Shown piece after piece: positions 55,251-64,000 of a stretch of 64,000 nucleotides of DNA; position 1 is the first letter of the stretch; the number at the start of each line of letters is the position of its first letter. The stretch is from Flavobacterium sp. (lineage in GTDB: Bacteria > Bacteroidota > Bacteroidia > Flavobacteriales > Flavobacteriaceae): the NCBI GenBank assembly GCA_015234525.1, contig JADGMX010000007.1, positions 204,366 through 268,365 on the forward strand. Direction: 5' to 3'. A program made the translations under genes and the position numbers. The notes beneath the pieces were generated by a model, which had not been told where the DNA came from, made no database searches, and saw only the letters and a program-made list of their open reading frames with translations.

Positions 55251-56234
55251 ATGACAGGTACAGTTTATAAATCTACCGGAAGTTGGTATACCGTGAAAGC
55301 TGATTCGGGCGAGTTCATCGAATGCCGAATCAAGGGGAAGTTCCGCATCAAAGGAATTAAAAGCACCAATCCTATTGCGGTGGGTGATATCGTAGATTAT
55401 GAACTCGATAAAACGTCAGATCTTGTTACCGGTACCATCGTCAAGATTCATGACCGCAAGAATTATATCGTCCGTAAATCGGTGAATTTGTCGCATCAAA
55501 TGCACATCATTGCTTCGAATATCGACCAGGTCTTTCTGCTGATTACAATCAATAATCCACCAACTACCACAAGTTTTATAGACCGGTTTTTAGTGACCGC
55601 CGAAGCTTACGGTATCGAAACGGTTTTGGTTTTTAATAAAATCGACACTTTTGATGATGCGATGTTGGACGAACAACTTTACCTTCAACATATTTATCAG
55701 ACTATTGGCTATAAGTGCATGCGGATTTCATCAACTCAAAACAAAGGTGTTGAAGAACTCAAGCAAATGATGACACAAAAAGTCTCGATGTTTTCCGGAC
55801 ATTCAGGTGTTGGAAAATCGACCTTGGTAAATGCGATCGAACCGTCGCTAAACTTAAAAACTAAACATATCTCGGAACAAAGCAAACAAGGTCAGCATAC
55901 GACGACATTTGCCGAAATGTTTGACATGTCGTTCGACGCAAAAATCATTGACACTCCCGGAATCAAAGGTTTTGGTATCGTTGACATGGAGAAAGAGGAA
56001 GTCAGCGGTTATTTTCCCGAATTCTTCCAATTGCAGGATCAATGTAAATTCAATAATTGTCTGCACAAAGACGAACCTCATTGCGCTGTCAAAAATGCAT
56101 TGGAAAACGACGAAATCGCATGGTCGCGGTACCGAAGTTATTTGCAGATTCTTGAAGGCGACGAAGAACATTACAGAACCGATATTTACAACGACGACCG
56201 CATTGCGAGCGATGAAAATCGGAATAAATCGTGA
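55251..56234 (+). CDS. rsgA: Ribosome small-subunit-dependent GTPase A
   Basis: A 327-residue circularly permuted GTPase. An N-terminal OB domain (about 1-75) is followed by the G domain with the permuted order: FNKID (G4), then FSGHSGVGKSTLVNAI (G1), the TTTFAEM switch and IDTPGIKGFG (G3). The C-terminal zinc-finger has CKFNNCLHKDEPHCAV. RsgA helps mature the 30S subunit. It overlaps dtd by 4 bases. Translation may start without a leader, as a -7 box lies only five bases before the ATG. Confidence 0.97.
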   Translation: MTGTVYKSTGSWYTVKADSGEFIECRIKGKFRIKGIKSTNPIAVGDIVDYELDKTSDLVTGTIVKIHDRKNYIVRKSVNLSHQMHIIASNIDQVFLLITINNPPTTTSFIDRFLVTAEAYGIETVLVFNKIDTFDDAMLDEQLYLQHIYQTIGYKCMRISSTQNKGVEELKQMMTQKVSMFSGHSGVGKSTLVNAIEPSLNLKTKHISEQSKQGQHTTTFAEMFDMSFDAKIIDTPGIKGFGIVDMEKEEVSGYFPEFFQLQDQCKFNNCLHKDEPHCAVKNALENDEIAWSRYRSYLQILEGDEEHYRTDIYNDDRIASDENRNKS

Positions 56235-56683
56235 AAGCTGTCATCCAGCGAGTCGCTTCAGCATCGGTAACGGTTGATGATAAAATCGTTGGCGAAATCC
56301 AAACCGGATTGTTGGTGTTAATCGGCATCGAAGACCAGGATTCGGATGAAGATATCTCTTGGCTTTCATCCAAAATTGTCAATATGCGGCTATTCCCGGA
56401 CAGTGAGGGCGTGATGAACCTGTCACTTCTCGATATCGGAGCCCAAATTCTTATTATCAGTCAGTTCACTCTTCAGGCATCAACTAAAAAAGGCAATCGC
56501 CCGAGTTACATTAAAGCGGCAAAGCCCGAAATCGCGATTCCAATCTATCAAAAATTCATTTCTGAAGTCCAAAGTTTAGTATCTCAACCCGTTCAAACAG
56601 GCATATTTGGTGCGGATATGAAAGTTAATTTGCTCAACGACGGGCCGGTAACGATAATTATGGACACAAAAAACAGGTTTTAA
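56231..56683 (+). CDS. dtd: D-aminoacyl-tRNA deacylase
   Basis: A 150-residue enzyme removing D-amino acids (and glycine) mischarged to tRNA. The active-site motifs SQFTLQA and KKGNRPSYIKA are present, with the N-terminal KAVIQRVASASVTVDD typical of Dtd. The length matches the family. Its start overlaps the rsgA stop by 4 bases, a strong sign of coupling in a translation-quality unit. Confidence 0.97.
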   Translation: MKAVIQRVASASVTVDDKIVGEIQTGLLVLIGIEDQDSDEDISWLSSKIVNMRLFPDSEGVMNLSLLDIGAQILIISQFTLQASTKKGNRPSYIKAAKPEIAIPIYQKFISEVQSLVSQPVQTGIFGADMKVNLLNDGPVTIIMDTKNRF

Positions 56684-56705
56684 CTGTTAAATATTTCTAA
56701 AATTA

Positions 56706-56713
56706 TATCTTTG
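56706..56713 (+). promoter_or_regulatory. -7 box for the first DUF3857 gene
   Basis: TATCTTTG matches TAnnTTTG, 16 bases before the ATG at 56730, in the 46-base gap after dtd. It probably drives the three DUF3857 genes and those behind them. Confidence 0.5.
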
Positions 56714-56729
56714 CCCGAAATCTTCCGCT

Positions 56730-58613
56730 ATGAAATTTCTAACCGCTTTTCTGCTGCTGTGCACATGCGCAGTATTTCCGCAGAAACCTGAGTTCGCATT
56801 TCCATTAATTCCAGCCGGTTTAACCGAGAATGCAAATGCAGTTGTCCGTTTAAACAAACTTGACATCGAAATCCCGTCTAAAAGCACGGTTGTAATCAAA
56901 ACCTATCGCGCTGTAACAGTGTTGAACGAAAAAGGATTGTCAGCATTAAACGCCAATGAAACCCGAAACGTGCGCTCGATAGGAGCTGTGGTTTATGACG
57001 CGTACGGTGTCGAAATCAAAAAACTTCGCCGTAAAGACTTTAAAGAAACGTCGGTATCACAAGGCTCACTGATCTCAGATAATAAGATGGTCTACCTTGA
57101 TTATACACCGGTAAAATATCCGTTTACAATGGTTTATGAAAGTGAAACCAGCGATTCTAATACGGCTTTTCTTCCGCAATGGTTCCCAATTGATGAGCCA
57201 TTCTGCTCGGTTGAGAAATCGATTGTCACGGTAAATTATCCTTCAGATCTGGGTTTCAAATACAAAAATTACAATTTTGCCCCGAATCAACTTGTCGAAA
57301 CCAAATCGGCTAACAGCTTGACTTTAAGCGTTGAAAACCTGACTGCGACAAAGGCTGAGCAGTATTCGCCGTCATTCAGTCAGTTGGTTCCGTATACCTT
57401 ATTTGGTCTTGAGAAATTTAAACTCGAAGGTGTTGAGGGTGATGCCGCTAGTTGGCAATCGTTTGGAAAATGGATGCACGACAACCTTCTTGTTGGTACC
57501 GATGCGCTTTCAGATGAGACTAAAAGTACGATCAGAACGTTAGTTGGCGCTGAGAAGGATCCGATTGCAAAAGCGAGGATCGTTTATCAATACATGCAAA
57601 GTAAAACGCGTTATGTCAGCATTCAACTTGGAATTGGCGGCTGGAAACCGATGCTTGCTAAAGATGTCGATCGATTAGGTTATGGCGATTGTAAGGCATT
57701 GACAAATTATACCAAAGCGTTGCTTGATGCTGTTGGTGTTCAATCGCATTACGCTGTAATTTATGGAGATGAGCAAAAACGAAGCCTTAATCCTGATTTT
57801 GTGTCGATGCAAGGCAATCACGTGATTCTGGCAATTCCGAACAACAACGCTTATACCTGGCTCGAATGTACGAGTCAAACAGCGCCGTTTGGCTTTCAGG
57901 CGAATTTTACTGATGACCGAATGGCACTTCTGATTAAACCTGAAGGCGGCGAGCTTGTTCGAACTACAGTATATGATAGCAAAAAGAACGCTCAGCAATC
58001 AGAAGGGAGATATGCTATCGATGCTGATGGTGTGACAAGCGGAACCGTACGTATCAAATCCCACGGAACTCAGTTTGATTACAAACAATCGCTTACCAGA
58101 TTATCGCAAACAGATCTCGATCTTCACTACAAGAATTATTTCAGCAATGTCAATAATTTAAAAGTGAAAAAAGCGACCATTACAAACGATCGTGATGTGG
58201 TCGAATTTGTGGAAGACATTATCATCGAAGCTGAGCGATATGCAAGTGTCGATCAAAACCGAATTATTTTTCCGGTGAACCTTTTCAATCAGCAACGAAG
58301 CGTGCCACAACGATATCGTACAAGAACAAACCCGGTTGAGATCAGTCGCGGGTATTTTGACTATGACGATATTATAATTGATTTGCCGGCAGGTTACAAA
58401 ATTGAAGCGAAACCGGACAATGCGTTGATAACTGAGAAATTTGGTGAATACAAAACCGAATACGAATTGATCTCAGAAAATCAAGTGCGTTACAAAAGAT
58501 ATCTGGAGATAAAAGAAGGTCAATTCGACACAAAAGATTACGAGAGTTTTAGAAAATTTAGAGAAAACATCGCGAGAAATGACAACGCGAAAATGGTATT
58601 GGTAAAAATATAA
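56730..58613 (+). CDS. DUF3857 / transglutaminase-like protein, first paralogue (triad intact)
   Basis: A 627-residue secreted protein with a signal peptide (about 1-18). A DUF3857 beta-domain (about 45-215) is followed by a transglutaminase-like papain-fold domain (about 245-395) and a C-terminal DUF3858-type domain. The papain-fold triad is visible: Cys321 in GYGDCKAL, His364 in GNHVIL and Glu379 in WLECTSQ, so it is predicted to be catalytically competent. The substrate is unknown; a periplasmic or surface peptidase or amidase role is plausible. The next gene begins 3 bases past its stop. Confidence 0.85.
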   Translation: MKFLTAFLLLCTCAVFPQKPEFAFPLIPAGLTENANAVVRLNKLDIEIPSKSTVVIKTYRAVTVLNEKGLSALNANETRNVRSIGAVVYDAYGVEIKKLRRKDFKETSVSQGSLISDNKMVYLDYTPVKYPFTMVYESETSDSNTAFLPQWFPIDEPFCSVEKSIVTVNYPSDLGFKYKNYNFAPNQLVETKSANSLTLSVENLTATKAEQYSPSFSQLVPYTLFGLEKFKLEGVEGDAASWQSFGKWMHDNLLVGTDALSDETKSTIRTLVGAEKDPIAKARIVYQYMQSKTRYVSIQLGIGGWKPMLAKDVDRLGYGDCKALTNYTKALLDAVGVQSHYAVIYGDEQKRSLNPDFVSMQGNHVILAIPNNNAYTWLECTSQTAPFGFQANFTDDRMALLIKPEGGELVRTTVYDSKKNAQQSEGRYAIDADGVTSGTVRIKSHGTQFDYKQSLTRLSQTDLDLHYKNYFSNVNNLKVKKATITNDRDVVEFVEDIIIEAERYASVDQNRIIFPVNLFNQQRSVPQRYRTRTNPVEISRGYFDYDDIIIDLPAGYKIEAKPDNALITEKFGEYKTEYELISENQVRYKRYLEIKEGQFDTKDYESFRKFRENIARNDNAKMVLVKI

Positions 58614-58616
58614 TTT

Positions 58617-60635
58617 ATGAAAATGAAAACTATAAAAACGGTTTGGCTGATTTGCCTTTTGAGCTTTTTCACAGTGCAAATCAACGCACAAAAATTTCAA
58701 CTCGGTAAAGTTTCTATCGAAGAACTACAGGAAAAAAGTCACCCGCTTGAGCCTGATGCCGAAGCTGCAGTTCTATACGAAAATGGTCGGACTTACTTCG
58801 AATTCTCTGAAAATACGGGCTTTGGATTAATTACCGAAGTTGAAATTCGGATTAAGATTTACTCAAATAAAGGTTTGGATTGGGCAAACAGAATTGTACC
58901 GTATTATGTTGGTCAAACGCCACATGAACGTGTTGATTTCAGCGATGCGTATACCTACAACTTGGTAAACGGAAAGATCGAAAAGACCAAGCTAAAACGC
59001 GAAGGCGAATTCGACGAAAAGATCAACCGATACTACAATCAAAAGAAAATTACGATGCCGGCTGTTAAAGAAGGTTCGGTAATCGAGTATAAGTACGTGA
59101 TAAAATCGCCATTTATTTCAACTTTCACACCTTGGAGTTTTCAAACGATGATCCCGGTAAATCACTCGGTTTTCGAAACAAAAATTCCTGAGTATTTCAC
59201 GTATAACCTGAACATGCGCGGATCGGTTTCACCACAAGTTGATCGGAAGACCATCAGAAAAACGGTTAATTGGACAACTAGAACCCGGACTGACGATATG
59301 ATATTAGCTTCGTCATTCAATAAAGAAAAGTTGGAATATACTGAGAATTCGACCATTTACACGATGAGTGCAATGCCATCGTTAAAGCAGGAAGATTTTG
59401 TGAGCAACATCAATAATTACACGGCAACACTCGAGCACGAACTCAGTATGATTGCGTATCCAAATTCGCCTATTGAGCATTTTGCGACCTCATGGGAAGA
59501 AGTTGTGAAGAAAATTTATGAGTCGCCTGATTTTGGAGCCGAGTTGTCGCGCACCGGATATTTTGAAGACGTTATCAACCCGATCAAAGCTGCATCAAAG
59601 AACGATGCTGAAAAAGTGGCGAAAATTTTTAGCCTTGTCCAGAATTCGATGAACTGGAATGGATATTACGGATACCAATGTCAAGATGGCGTTCGTCGTG
59701 CGTTTAAAGATAAAACCGGAAATATCGGAGAAATTAACCTGATGCTGACTGCCATGTTACGTCACGCAGGACTGAATGCGAACCCGGTTTTAACCAGTAC
59801 ACGCGATAACGGAATTTCGTATTTCCCAAATCGCCGGGCGTACAACTATGTTGTGGTGGCTGTAGAAACTGCTGACGGATACTATCTGCTCGACGCGACA
59901 AGCAAACACAGTCAACCGAATCTTTTGCCTATCCGTACCTTAAACTGGGTTGGCCGATTAATTCGAAAAGATGGAACTTCAATGGCGGTTAATCTGATGC
60001 CGTCTGCGCCTTCAAAAGAGGTAGTTACTGTACTTGCAAGTATCGACGGGACCGGTAAAATGGAAGGTAAGCTCAGAGATCAGTATCACGATTATACCGC
60101 AATGCAGTTCCGTGATCGTTTCAGAAATGCAGCTCGCGAGGGTTACCTCGAAAAGCTTGAGCAGAATTATGGCGGTATCGAGATCGATGATTACACTTCC
60201 GTGGATGATGATCTGTACAAGCCGGTCGTGGAGAGTTTCTCATTTGTACACAATGCTGCCGCCGATGTGGTTAGCGATAAAGTTTATTTTTCACCGATGA
60301 TGTTCCTCGGATATTCTGAAAATCCGTTTAAGCAGGAGAAACGCGAGTACCCGGTTGATTTCATCTTCCCGCGTCAAGATAAATACACTATTACGATAAA
60401 AGTTCCGGATGGTTATGCCGTAGAGTCAATTCCAGCTGCGACATCAGTTGCTATGGATAAAAACTTAGGTCGGTTCTCGTTCAACATCACATCTGTCGGA
60501 AATTCAATCCAACTTGCCAGCGCACTCGATATCAATCAGGCAATCATTACTGCAGACGACTACGAATCATTAAAATCGTTCTTTAAATTGGTTGTCGAAA
60601 AACAACAAGAAAAAATAGTTCTTAAGAAAATTTAA
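58617..60635 (+). CDS. DUF3857 / transglutaminase-like protein, second paralogue (triad lost)
   Basis: A 672-residue secreted protein with a signal peptide (about 1-25, ending INAQ) and the same domain order as the gene before it. At the aligned active site GDCKAL is replaced by GNIGEIN, putting Ile370 in place of Cys, and the His position is Tyr (NYVVVAV); the acid is kept (LLDATSK). A different Cys in GYQCQDG, about 15 residues earlier, is shared with the third copy. It is therefore predicted to lack classical transglutaminase-like catalysis and may act as a binding or structural protein. Its stop overlaps the next start by one base (TAATG). Confidence 0.85.
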   Translation: MKMKTIKTVWLICLLSFFTVQINAQKFQLGKVSIEELQEKSHPLEPDAEAAVLYENGRTYFEFSENTGFGLITEVEIRIKIYSNKGLDWANRIVPYYVGQTPHERVDFSDAYTYNLVNGKIEKTKLKREGEFDEKINRYYNQKKITMPAVKEGSVIEYKYVIKSPFISTFTPWSFQTMIPVNHSVFETKIPEYFTYNLNMRGSVSPQVDRKTIRKTVNWTTRTRTDDMILASSFNKEKLEYTENSTIYTMSAMPSLKQEDFVSNINNYTATLEHELSMIAYPNSPIEHFATSWEEVVKKIYESPDFGAELSRTGYFEDVINPIKAASKNDAEKVAKIFSLVQNSMNWNGYYGYQCQDGVRRAFKDKTGNIGEINLMLTAMLRHAGLNANPVLTSTRDNGISYFPNRRAYNYVVVAVETADGYYLLDATSKHSQPNLLPIRTLNWVGRLIRKDGTSMAVNLMPSAPSKEVVTVLASIDGTGKMEGKLRDQYHDYTAMQFRDRFRNAAREGYLEKLEQNYGGIEIDDYTSVDDDLYKPVVESFSFVHNAAADVVSDKVYFSPMMFLGYSENPFKQEKREYPVDFIFPRQDKYTITIKVPDGYAVESIPAATSVAMDKNLGRFSFNITSVGNSIQLASALDINQAIITADDYESLKSFFKLVVEKQQEKIVLKKI

Positions 60636-62596
60636 TGATTAACATGTCAATCACTGTCGCGATTAAGCGTTTGTTTATTGCGGTATTCATTTTATCGTCG
60701 GCAGTTACTTTTGGACAAAAGCACAGTTTGGGAAAAGTGTCGATAGATGAGTTGAAACAAAAGGCGCATCCAACAGACACCAGTGCCGCAGCCGCAGTAT
60801 TGTTCAAAAAATCAATATTGTCATTCAGCATTTCGGGTCATGGCTATTGGCTGGTAACGGTTGAAACTGATGTCAGGATTAAAATCTATTCAACTGAGGG
60901 TTATAATTACGCAAACGTCGAACAGTCGTTTTATCAAGGTGTTCACGATGAAAAAGTAACGTTCTCTGAAGCTGTGACTTATAACTTAGTTGATGGCAAA
61001 ATTGAGAAGACGAAACTCAAAGGCGAAGGCGAATTTGTTGAAAAGCCAAACAAGAATATCAAAGTAAAAAAGATTACGTTGCCAAACGTTCGTGAAGGAT
61101 CAATCATCGAGTATCGCACCGTTTTCCAGACCTACAATGTCAGCGAACTTCCGGACTTTTTCTTTCAACAGGAAATTCCTGTCGAATATGTCGAGTATCA
61201 GGTTACAACACCTCAATTCTTTGTTTACAATAAAGTTCTTGGCGGAACTTTGAGTCCGAAGCGCGTGGATACAAACGTGAAACGTATTAATGAATATAAC
61301 GAACTTCGCTCAAACTTTGTGTTGGAAAAGGTCCCGGCACTAGTCGATGAGGCGTATGTTAGCAACATCAATAATTTCCGTTCGAGATTGTGCTATGAGC
61401 TTGCCACCAAAATCGATCAATCAGGGAGGAAAACTGAAGTCGCATCGTCATGGGAAGCGGTGTCAAAGCAGATTTACGATCACGATTCATTTGGCCGCGA
61501 ATTAGATCGGAGCAATTATTTCAAGGATGATCTCGCGACGGTTTTGGTTGGCGCAAACACGAAAATTGAGAAGATTAACCTCATTTTTGAATTTGTGCAG
61601 AAAAAAATGACATGGAACCACTACCTCGGCTACCATTGTAATCAGGGAGTTATCGAGGCGTACAAGAATGCATCAGGAAATGTGGCTGAGATCAATTTGA
61701 TGTTGACCGCAATGCTGAGGTCGGCCGGACTCGAAGCAAATCCCGTTTTGGTAAGCACACGAGCGAACGGAATCACGTTGTATCCGAGTCGCACCGGATA
61801 TAATTATGTAATTGCCAGTGCAATGTCTGATGAAGGTTTGATTTTACTAGATGCGACGAGTAAAGTTAACCGACCGGGAATCCTTCCACATCGCGCCATC
61901 AATTGGATTGGTCGGATGTTAAAGCCAAATCATACCACGCAATTAGTCGGAATTGAACCTAAATTTAAATCGATCGAAGCAGTAACTTTGGCCGCGACCG
62001 TCGATCAAAGCGGAAAGATTTCAGGAAAAATCCGAAATTATATGACCGATTATACCGCGTTTTCGTTTCGCGAGCAGTATCTGAATCTGAATGAAACCGC
62101 ATACATTGAAATGCTTGAACGTAAGAATTCGGGTATCGAGATCGGCGAATATACCATTACAAATCAGCGCGATTTTATGTTGCCCGTCGTCGAAGAATAT
62201 AATTTTGAAACCAACAATGCCGTTGATATCATCGGTGACAAAATCTACGTGTCGCCAATGATGTTTTTGCGATACGGCAGAAACCCGTTTAAGCAGGAAG
62301 ATCGCAGTTATCCGGTTGATTTTATCTTTCCAAAACAGGAAAAATATTCGATCATCATTAATTTGCCGGAAGGATACACCATTGAGTCGGTGCCCGCATC
62401 AGCAAGTTTCGGTATTGAAGATAACATTGGCACGTTTAAATATATTATCGCACAAACGGGTAATCAAATACAGCTTTCAGCGAGTTTGGATTTAAATGTA
62501 GCTGTTGTTCAACAACAACACTATCACGGATTGCAATCGCTTTTTAATCAAATGATCGCTAAGCAAAACGAGAAAATCGTACTAAAACGAATTTAA
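60635..62596 (+). CDS. DUF3857 / transglutaminase-like protein, third paralogue (triad lost)
   Basis: A 653-residue secreted protein with a signal peptide (about 1-28, ending TFGQ). It is closely similar to the second copy through its whole length (KTKLKGEGEF, EINLMLTAMLR, SPMMFLRYGRNPFKQE). The active-site Cys is replaced by Val350 (GNVAEIN) and His by Tyr (NYVIASA), with the Asp kept in LLDATSK and the shared Cys in GYHCNQG. The family call is firm; the function is not known. The MazG-like gene starts only two bases after its stop, linking the triplet to the housekeeping genes downstream. Confidence 0.85.
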   Translation: MINMSITVAIKRLFIAVFILSSAVTFGQKHSLGKVSIDELKQKAHPTDTSAAAAVLFKKSILSFSISGHGYWLVTVETDVRIKIYSTEGYNYANVEQSFYQGVHDEKVTFSEAVTYNLVDGKIEKTKLKGEGEFVEKPNKNIKVKKITLPNVREGSIIEYRTVFQTYNVSELPDFFFQQEIPVEYVEYQVTTPQFFVYNKVLGGTLSPKRVDTNVKRINEYNELRSNFVLEKVPALVDEAYVSNINNFRSRLCYELATKIDQSGRKTEVASSWEAVSKQIYDHDSFGRELDRSNYFKDDLATVLVGANTKIEKINLIFEFVQKKMTWNHYLGYHCNQGVIEAYKNASGNVAEINLMLTAMLRSAGLEANPVLVSTRANGITLYPSRTGYNYVIASAMSDEGLILLDATSKVNRPGILPHRAINWIGRMLKPNHTTQLVGIEPKFKSIEAVTLAATVDQSGKISGKIRNYMTDYTAFSFREQYLNLNETAYIEMLERKNSGIEIGEYTITNQRDFMLPVVEEYNFETNNAVDIIGDKIYVSPMMFLRYGRNPFKQEDRSYPVDFIFPKQEKYSIIINLPEGYTIESVPASASFGIEDNIGTFKYIIAQTGNQIQLSASLDLNVAVVQQQHYHGLQSLFNQMIAKQNEKIVLKRI

Positions 62597-62597
62597 T

Positions 62598-62924
62598 ATG
62601 GACCTTAAAAATTCGCAGCTCGCCGTTGATAATTGGATAAAAGAGCACGGAGTCAGATACTTTAACGAACTGACAAATATGGCGCAACTCACCGAGGAAG
62701 TGGGCGAGGTAGCACGAATCATCGCTCGTCGTTATGGCGAACAATCAGAAAAGGAAAGCGACAAGAATAAAGACCTCGGTGAAGAACTTGCCGATGTCGT
62801 TTTCGTGGTTCTCTGTCTGGCAAACCAAACCGGAGTTGATCTTCAGCAGGCGTTCGATAAAAAAATGGACCTAAAATCAAAACGTGATCACGATCGGCAT
62901 CACAACAACGAAAAGCTGAAATAG
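62598..62924 (+). CDS. MazG-like nucleotide pyrophosphohydrolase
   Basis: A 108-residue all-alpha NTP-PPase-like protein. The metal-binding pattern EExxE...ExxD is seen in LTEEVGEVARII and GEELADVVFVVLCLA. The family hydrolyses NTPs or dNTPs to monophosphates and PPi, often as house-cleaning of non-canonical nucleotides. The short length fits single-domain MazG-like proteins. It lies two bases after the third DUF3857 gene and 33 bases before aroA. Confidence 0.9.
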   Translation: MDLKNSQLAVDNWIKEHGVRYFNELTNMAQLTEEVGEVARIIARRYGEQSEKESDKNKDLGEELADVVFVVLCLANQTGVDLQQAFDKKMDLKSKRDHDRHHNNEKLK

Positions 62925-62957
62925 AATCCGTAATTTTCGGAACTCAAAATTCAGAAA

Positions 62958-64000
62958 GTGACCATTCGGATTAATCCTTCACAGATCATCACAAATTCGG
63001 AAATCAACATTCCGGGTTCGAAGTCTGAAACCAATCGGTTGTTGATTTTGCAGGCACTTTACCCAAACCTGCAACTCGGGAATGCATCGTTTTCCGACGA
63101 TTCGCAGGTGGTTGTCGATGCGCTTAAAACGGGTTCGGATACGATCAATGTGGGTCATGCCGGAACAGCAATGCGATTTCTGACGGCGTATTTCTCGACA
63201 GCGGAAAACCGAATTGTGACACTAACGGGTTCCGATCGGATGACGCAACGTCCCATCAAAATATTGGTTGACGCGTTGAGGTCTATCGGAGCTGAAATTG
63301 AATATCTCGGCACGGAAGGATTTCCACCGCTGAAAATTGTCGGTCAACCACTAAGTGAAAGTTTCGTTGAACTTCCGGCCAATATCAGCAGTCAATATAT
63401 TTCGGCACTTTTGCTGATTGCACCAAAACTCGAAAATGGACTCAAAATTTCGTTACTGGGAAACATCACCTCAAGACCGTATATAAATATGACTTTGGCG
63501 TTGCTATCGCAGATAGGCGTCACTTCAACGTTTGTCGGAAACACCATTATTGTTGCGCCAAGACGTGATATTCCTTCGGTTACTTTTACTGTTGAAAGCG
63601 ATTGGTCGGCAGTATCATATTATTATTCCATTGTCGCACTTTCTCCCTTAGGCTGGAGGTTGCGACTTAAATCCTTCCGGAAAAATAGTGTTCAGGGCGA
63701 TAGTAAACTGATGGCGATTTATAAATTGCTTGGCGTAGACTCGAGCTTTGAAGACGATTATTTGGTATTGAGTCGCATTGCTATTGATCAAAAAAACATT
63801 GAACTTGACTTAAACGACACGCCCGATATCGCTCAGACCATCGCGGTAACTTGTTTGGCACTGCAGATTGATTGCCGTCTGCGCGGATTGCATACGCTCT
63901 CGATTAAAGAGACCGATCGGCTGAAAGCGATGAAAATTGAAATTGAGAAGTTAGGCGGCCGGGCTGATATTTCGGATGATGAATTACGGGTTTATCCAAC
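62958..64000 (+). CDS. aroA: 3-phosphoshikimate 1-carboxyvinyltransferase (EPSP synthase), 3' part beyond the window
   Basis: The frame begins at a GTG (62958) after an in-frame stop at 62931 and is open to the window end, giving about 347 residues of a roughly 410-residue enzyme. Recognisable motifs are INIPGSKSETNRLL (shikimate-3-phosphate site), NVGHAGTAMRFLTAYF, GSDRMTQRPI, PANISSQYISALLL, TVESDWSAVSYY and, near the edge, IKETDRLKAMKIEI. It transfers enolpyruvyl from PEP to shikimate-3-phosphate in the aromatic pathway, fed by the DAHP synthase encoded upstream. No ATG precedes the conserved N-terminus, so GTG is the start. Confidence 0.95.
   Translation, partial: MTIRINPSQIITNSEINIPGSKSETNRLLILQALYPNLQLGNASFSDDSQVVVDALKTGSDTINVGHAGTAMRFLTAYFSTAENRIVTLTGSDRMTQRPIKILVDALRSIGAEIEYLGTEGFPPLKIVGQPLSESFVELPANISSQYISALLLIAPKLENGLKISLLGNITSRPYINMTLALLSQIGVTSTFVGNTIIVAPRRDIPSVTFTVESDWSAVSYYYSIVALSPLGWRLRLKSFRKNSVQGDSKLMAIYKLLGVDSSFEDDYLVLSRIAIDQKNIELDLNDTPDIAQTIAVTCLALQIDCRLRGLHTLSIKETDRLKAMKIEIEKLGGRADISDDELRVYP

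Noticed and set aside
1..64000. tRNA, rRNA, CRISPR arrays, insertion sequences, phage genes or toxin-antitoxin and defence genes
   Set aside because: No cloverleaf-like sequence, regular spaced repeats, transposase, integrase or recognisable defence protein was found in the gaps or frames; the window is core genome.

Overview
The window reads as chromosomal core DNA of a flavobacterium (phylum Bacteroidota, family Flavobacteriaceae, most likely Flavobacterium or a close relative). The signs are a gliding-motility ABC ATPase (GldA), a PorT/SprT-like barrel beside ubiE, two secreted proteins with type IX secretion (T9SS) C-terminal sorting domains, a zinc-ribbon-less AccD, a membrane pyrophosphatase, and many upstream boxes of the Bacteroidota form TAnnTTTG. 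There are 52 protein genes, two of them cut by the window edges. I see no rRNA, tRNA, CRISPR array, insertion sequence, prophage or integrase.

Layout. 1-1.4 kb: start of a degradative HMG-CoA reductase (minus) and a radical SAM protein. 1.5-7.6 kb: a peptide-use cluster (DPP IV-like peptidase, two POT peptide transporters, a periplasmic thioredoxin-like protein). 7.6-12.7 kb (minus): comEC, an NlpC/P60 peptidase, and lpxB - small membrane protein - surE. 12.8-15.1 kb: a tail-specific protease. 15.3-22.5 kb (minus): purH and the shape operon mreB-mreC-mreD-mrdA-rodA. 22.8-28.6 kb: an ABC permease, then accD, fbaA and a TamL-like outer-membrane lipoprotein. 28.7-35.0 kb: a TrmH-type methyltransferase, then minus-strand porT, ubiE, folA, thyA, a bifunctional nuclease, etfA and etfB. 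35.2-46.2 kb (plus): a secreted unknown, pdhB, a DUF5686 protein, an AlkA-type glycosylase, hppA and a large T9SS metallopeptidase. 46.4-49.2 kb (minus): a deoxynucleoside kinase, a secreted unknown, and metK with a probable SAM-II riboswitch. 49.4-53.2 kb: a T9SS adhesin-like protein, a PagL-like lipid A deacylase, a GIN-domain lipoprotein and gldA. 53.3-64 kb (plus): DAHP synthase/chorismate mutase, rsgA, dtd, three tandem DUF3857 proteins, a MazG-like protein and the start of aroA.

How the genes work together. The main themes are envelope building (MreBCD/PBP2/RodA, LpxB, PagL-like, TamL, NlpC/P60, Prc), extracellular protein and peptide use (T9SS peptidase, DPP IV, POT carriers), and central anabolism (AccD, FBA, PDH, purines, folate/thymidylate, SAM, shikimate).

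No wholly new multi-gene system is obvious. The signals most worth following are: (i) six copies of a structured intergenic repeat whose central hairpin is kept while its sequence changes; (ii) a SAM-II-type riboswitch on metK; (iii) a triplet of DUF3857/transglutaminase-like genes in which two members have lost the aligned catalytic Cys and His; (iv) AccD without zinc cysteines and ComEC without a recognisable metallo-beta-lactamase motif. All family assignments come from reading motifs and recall of families; no database search was run.
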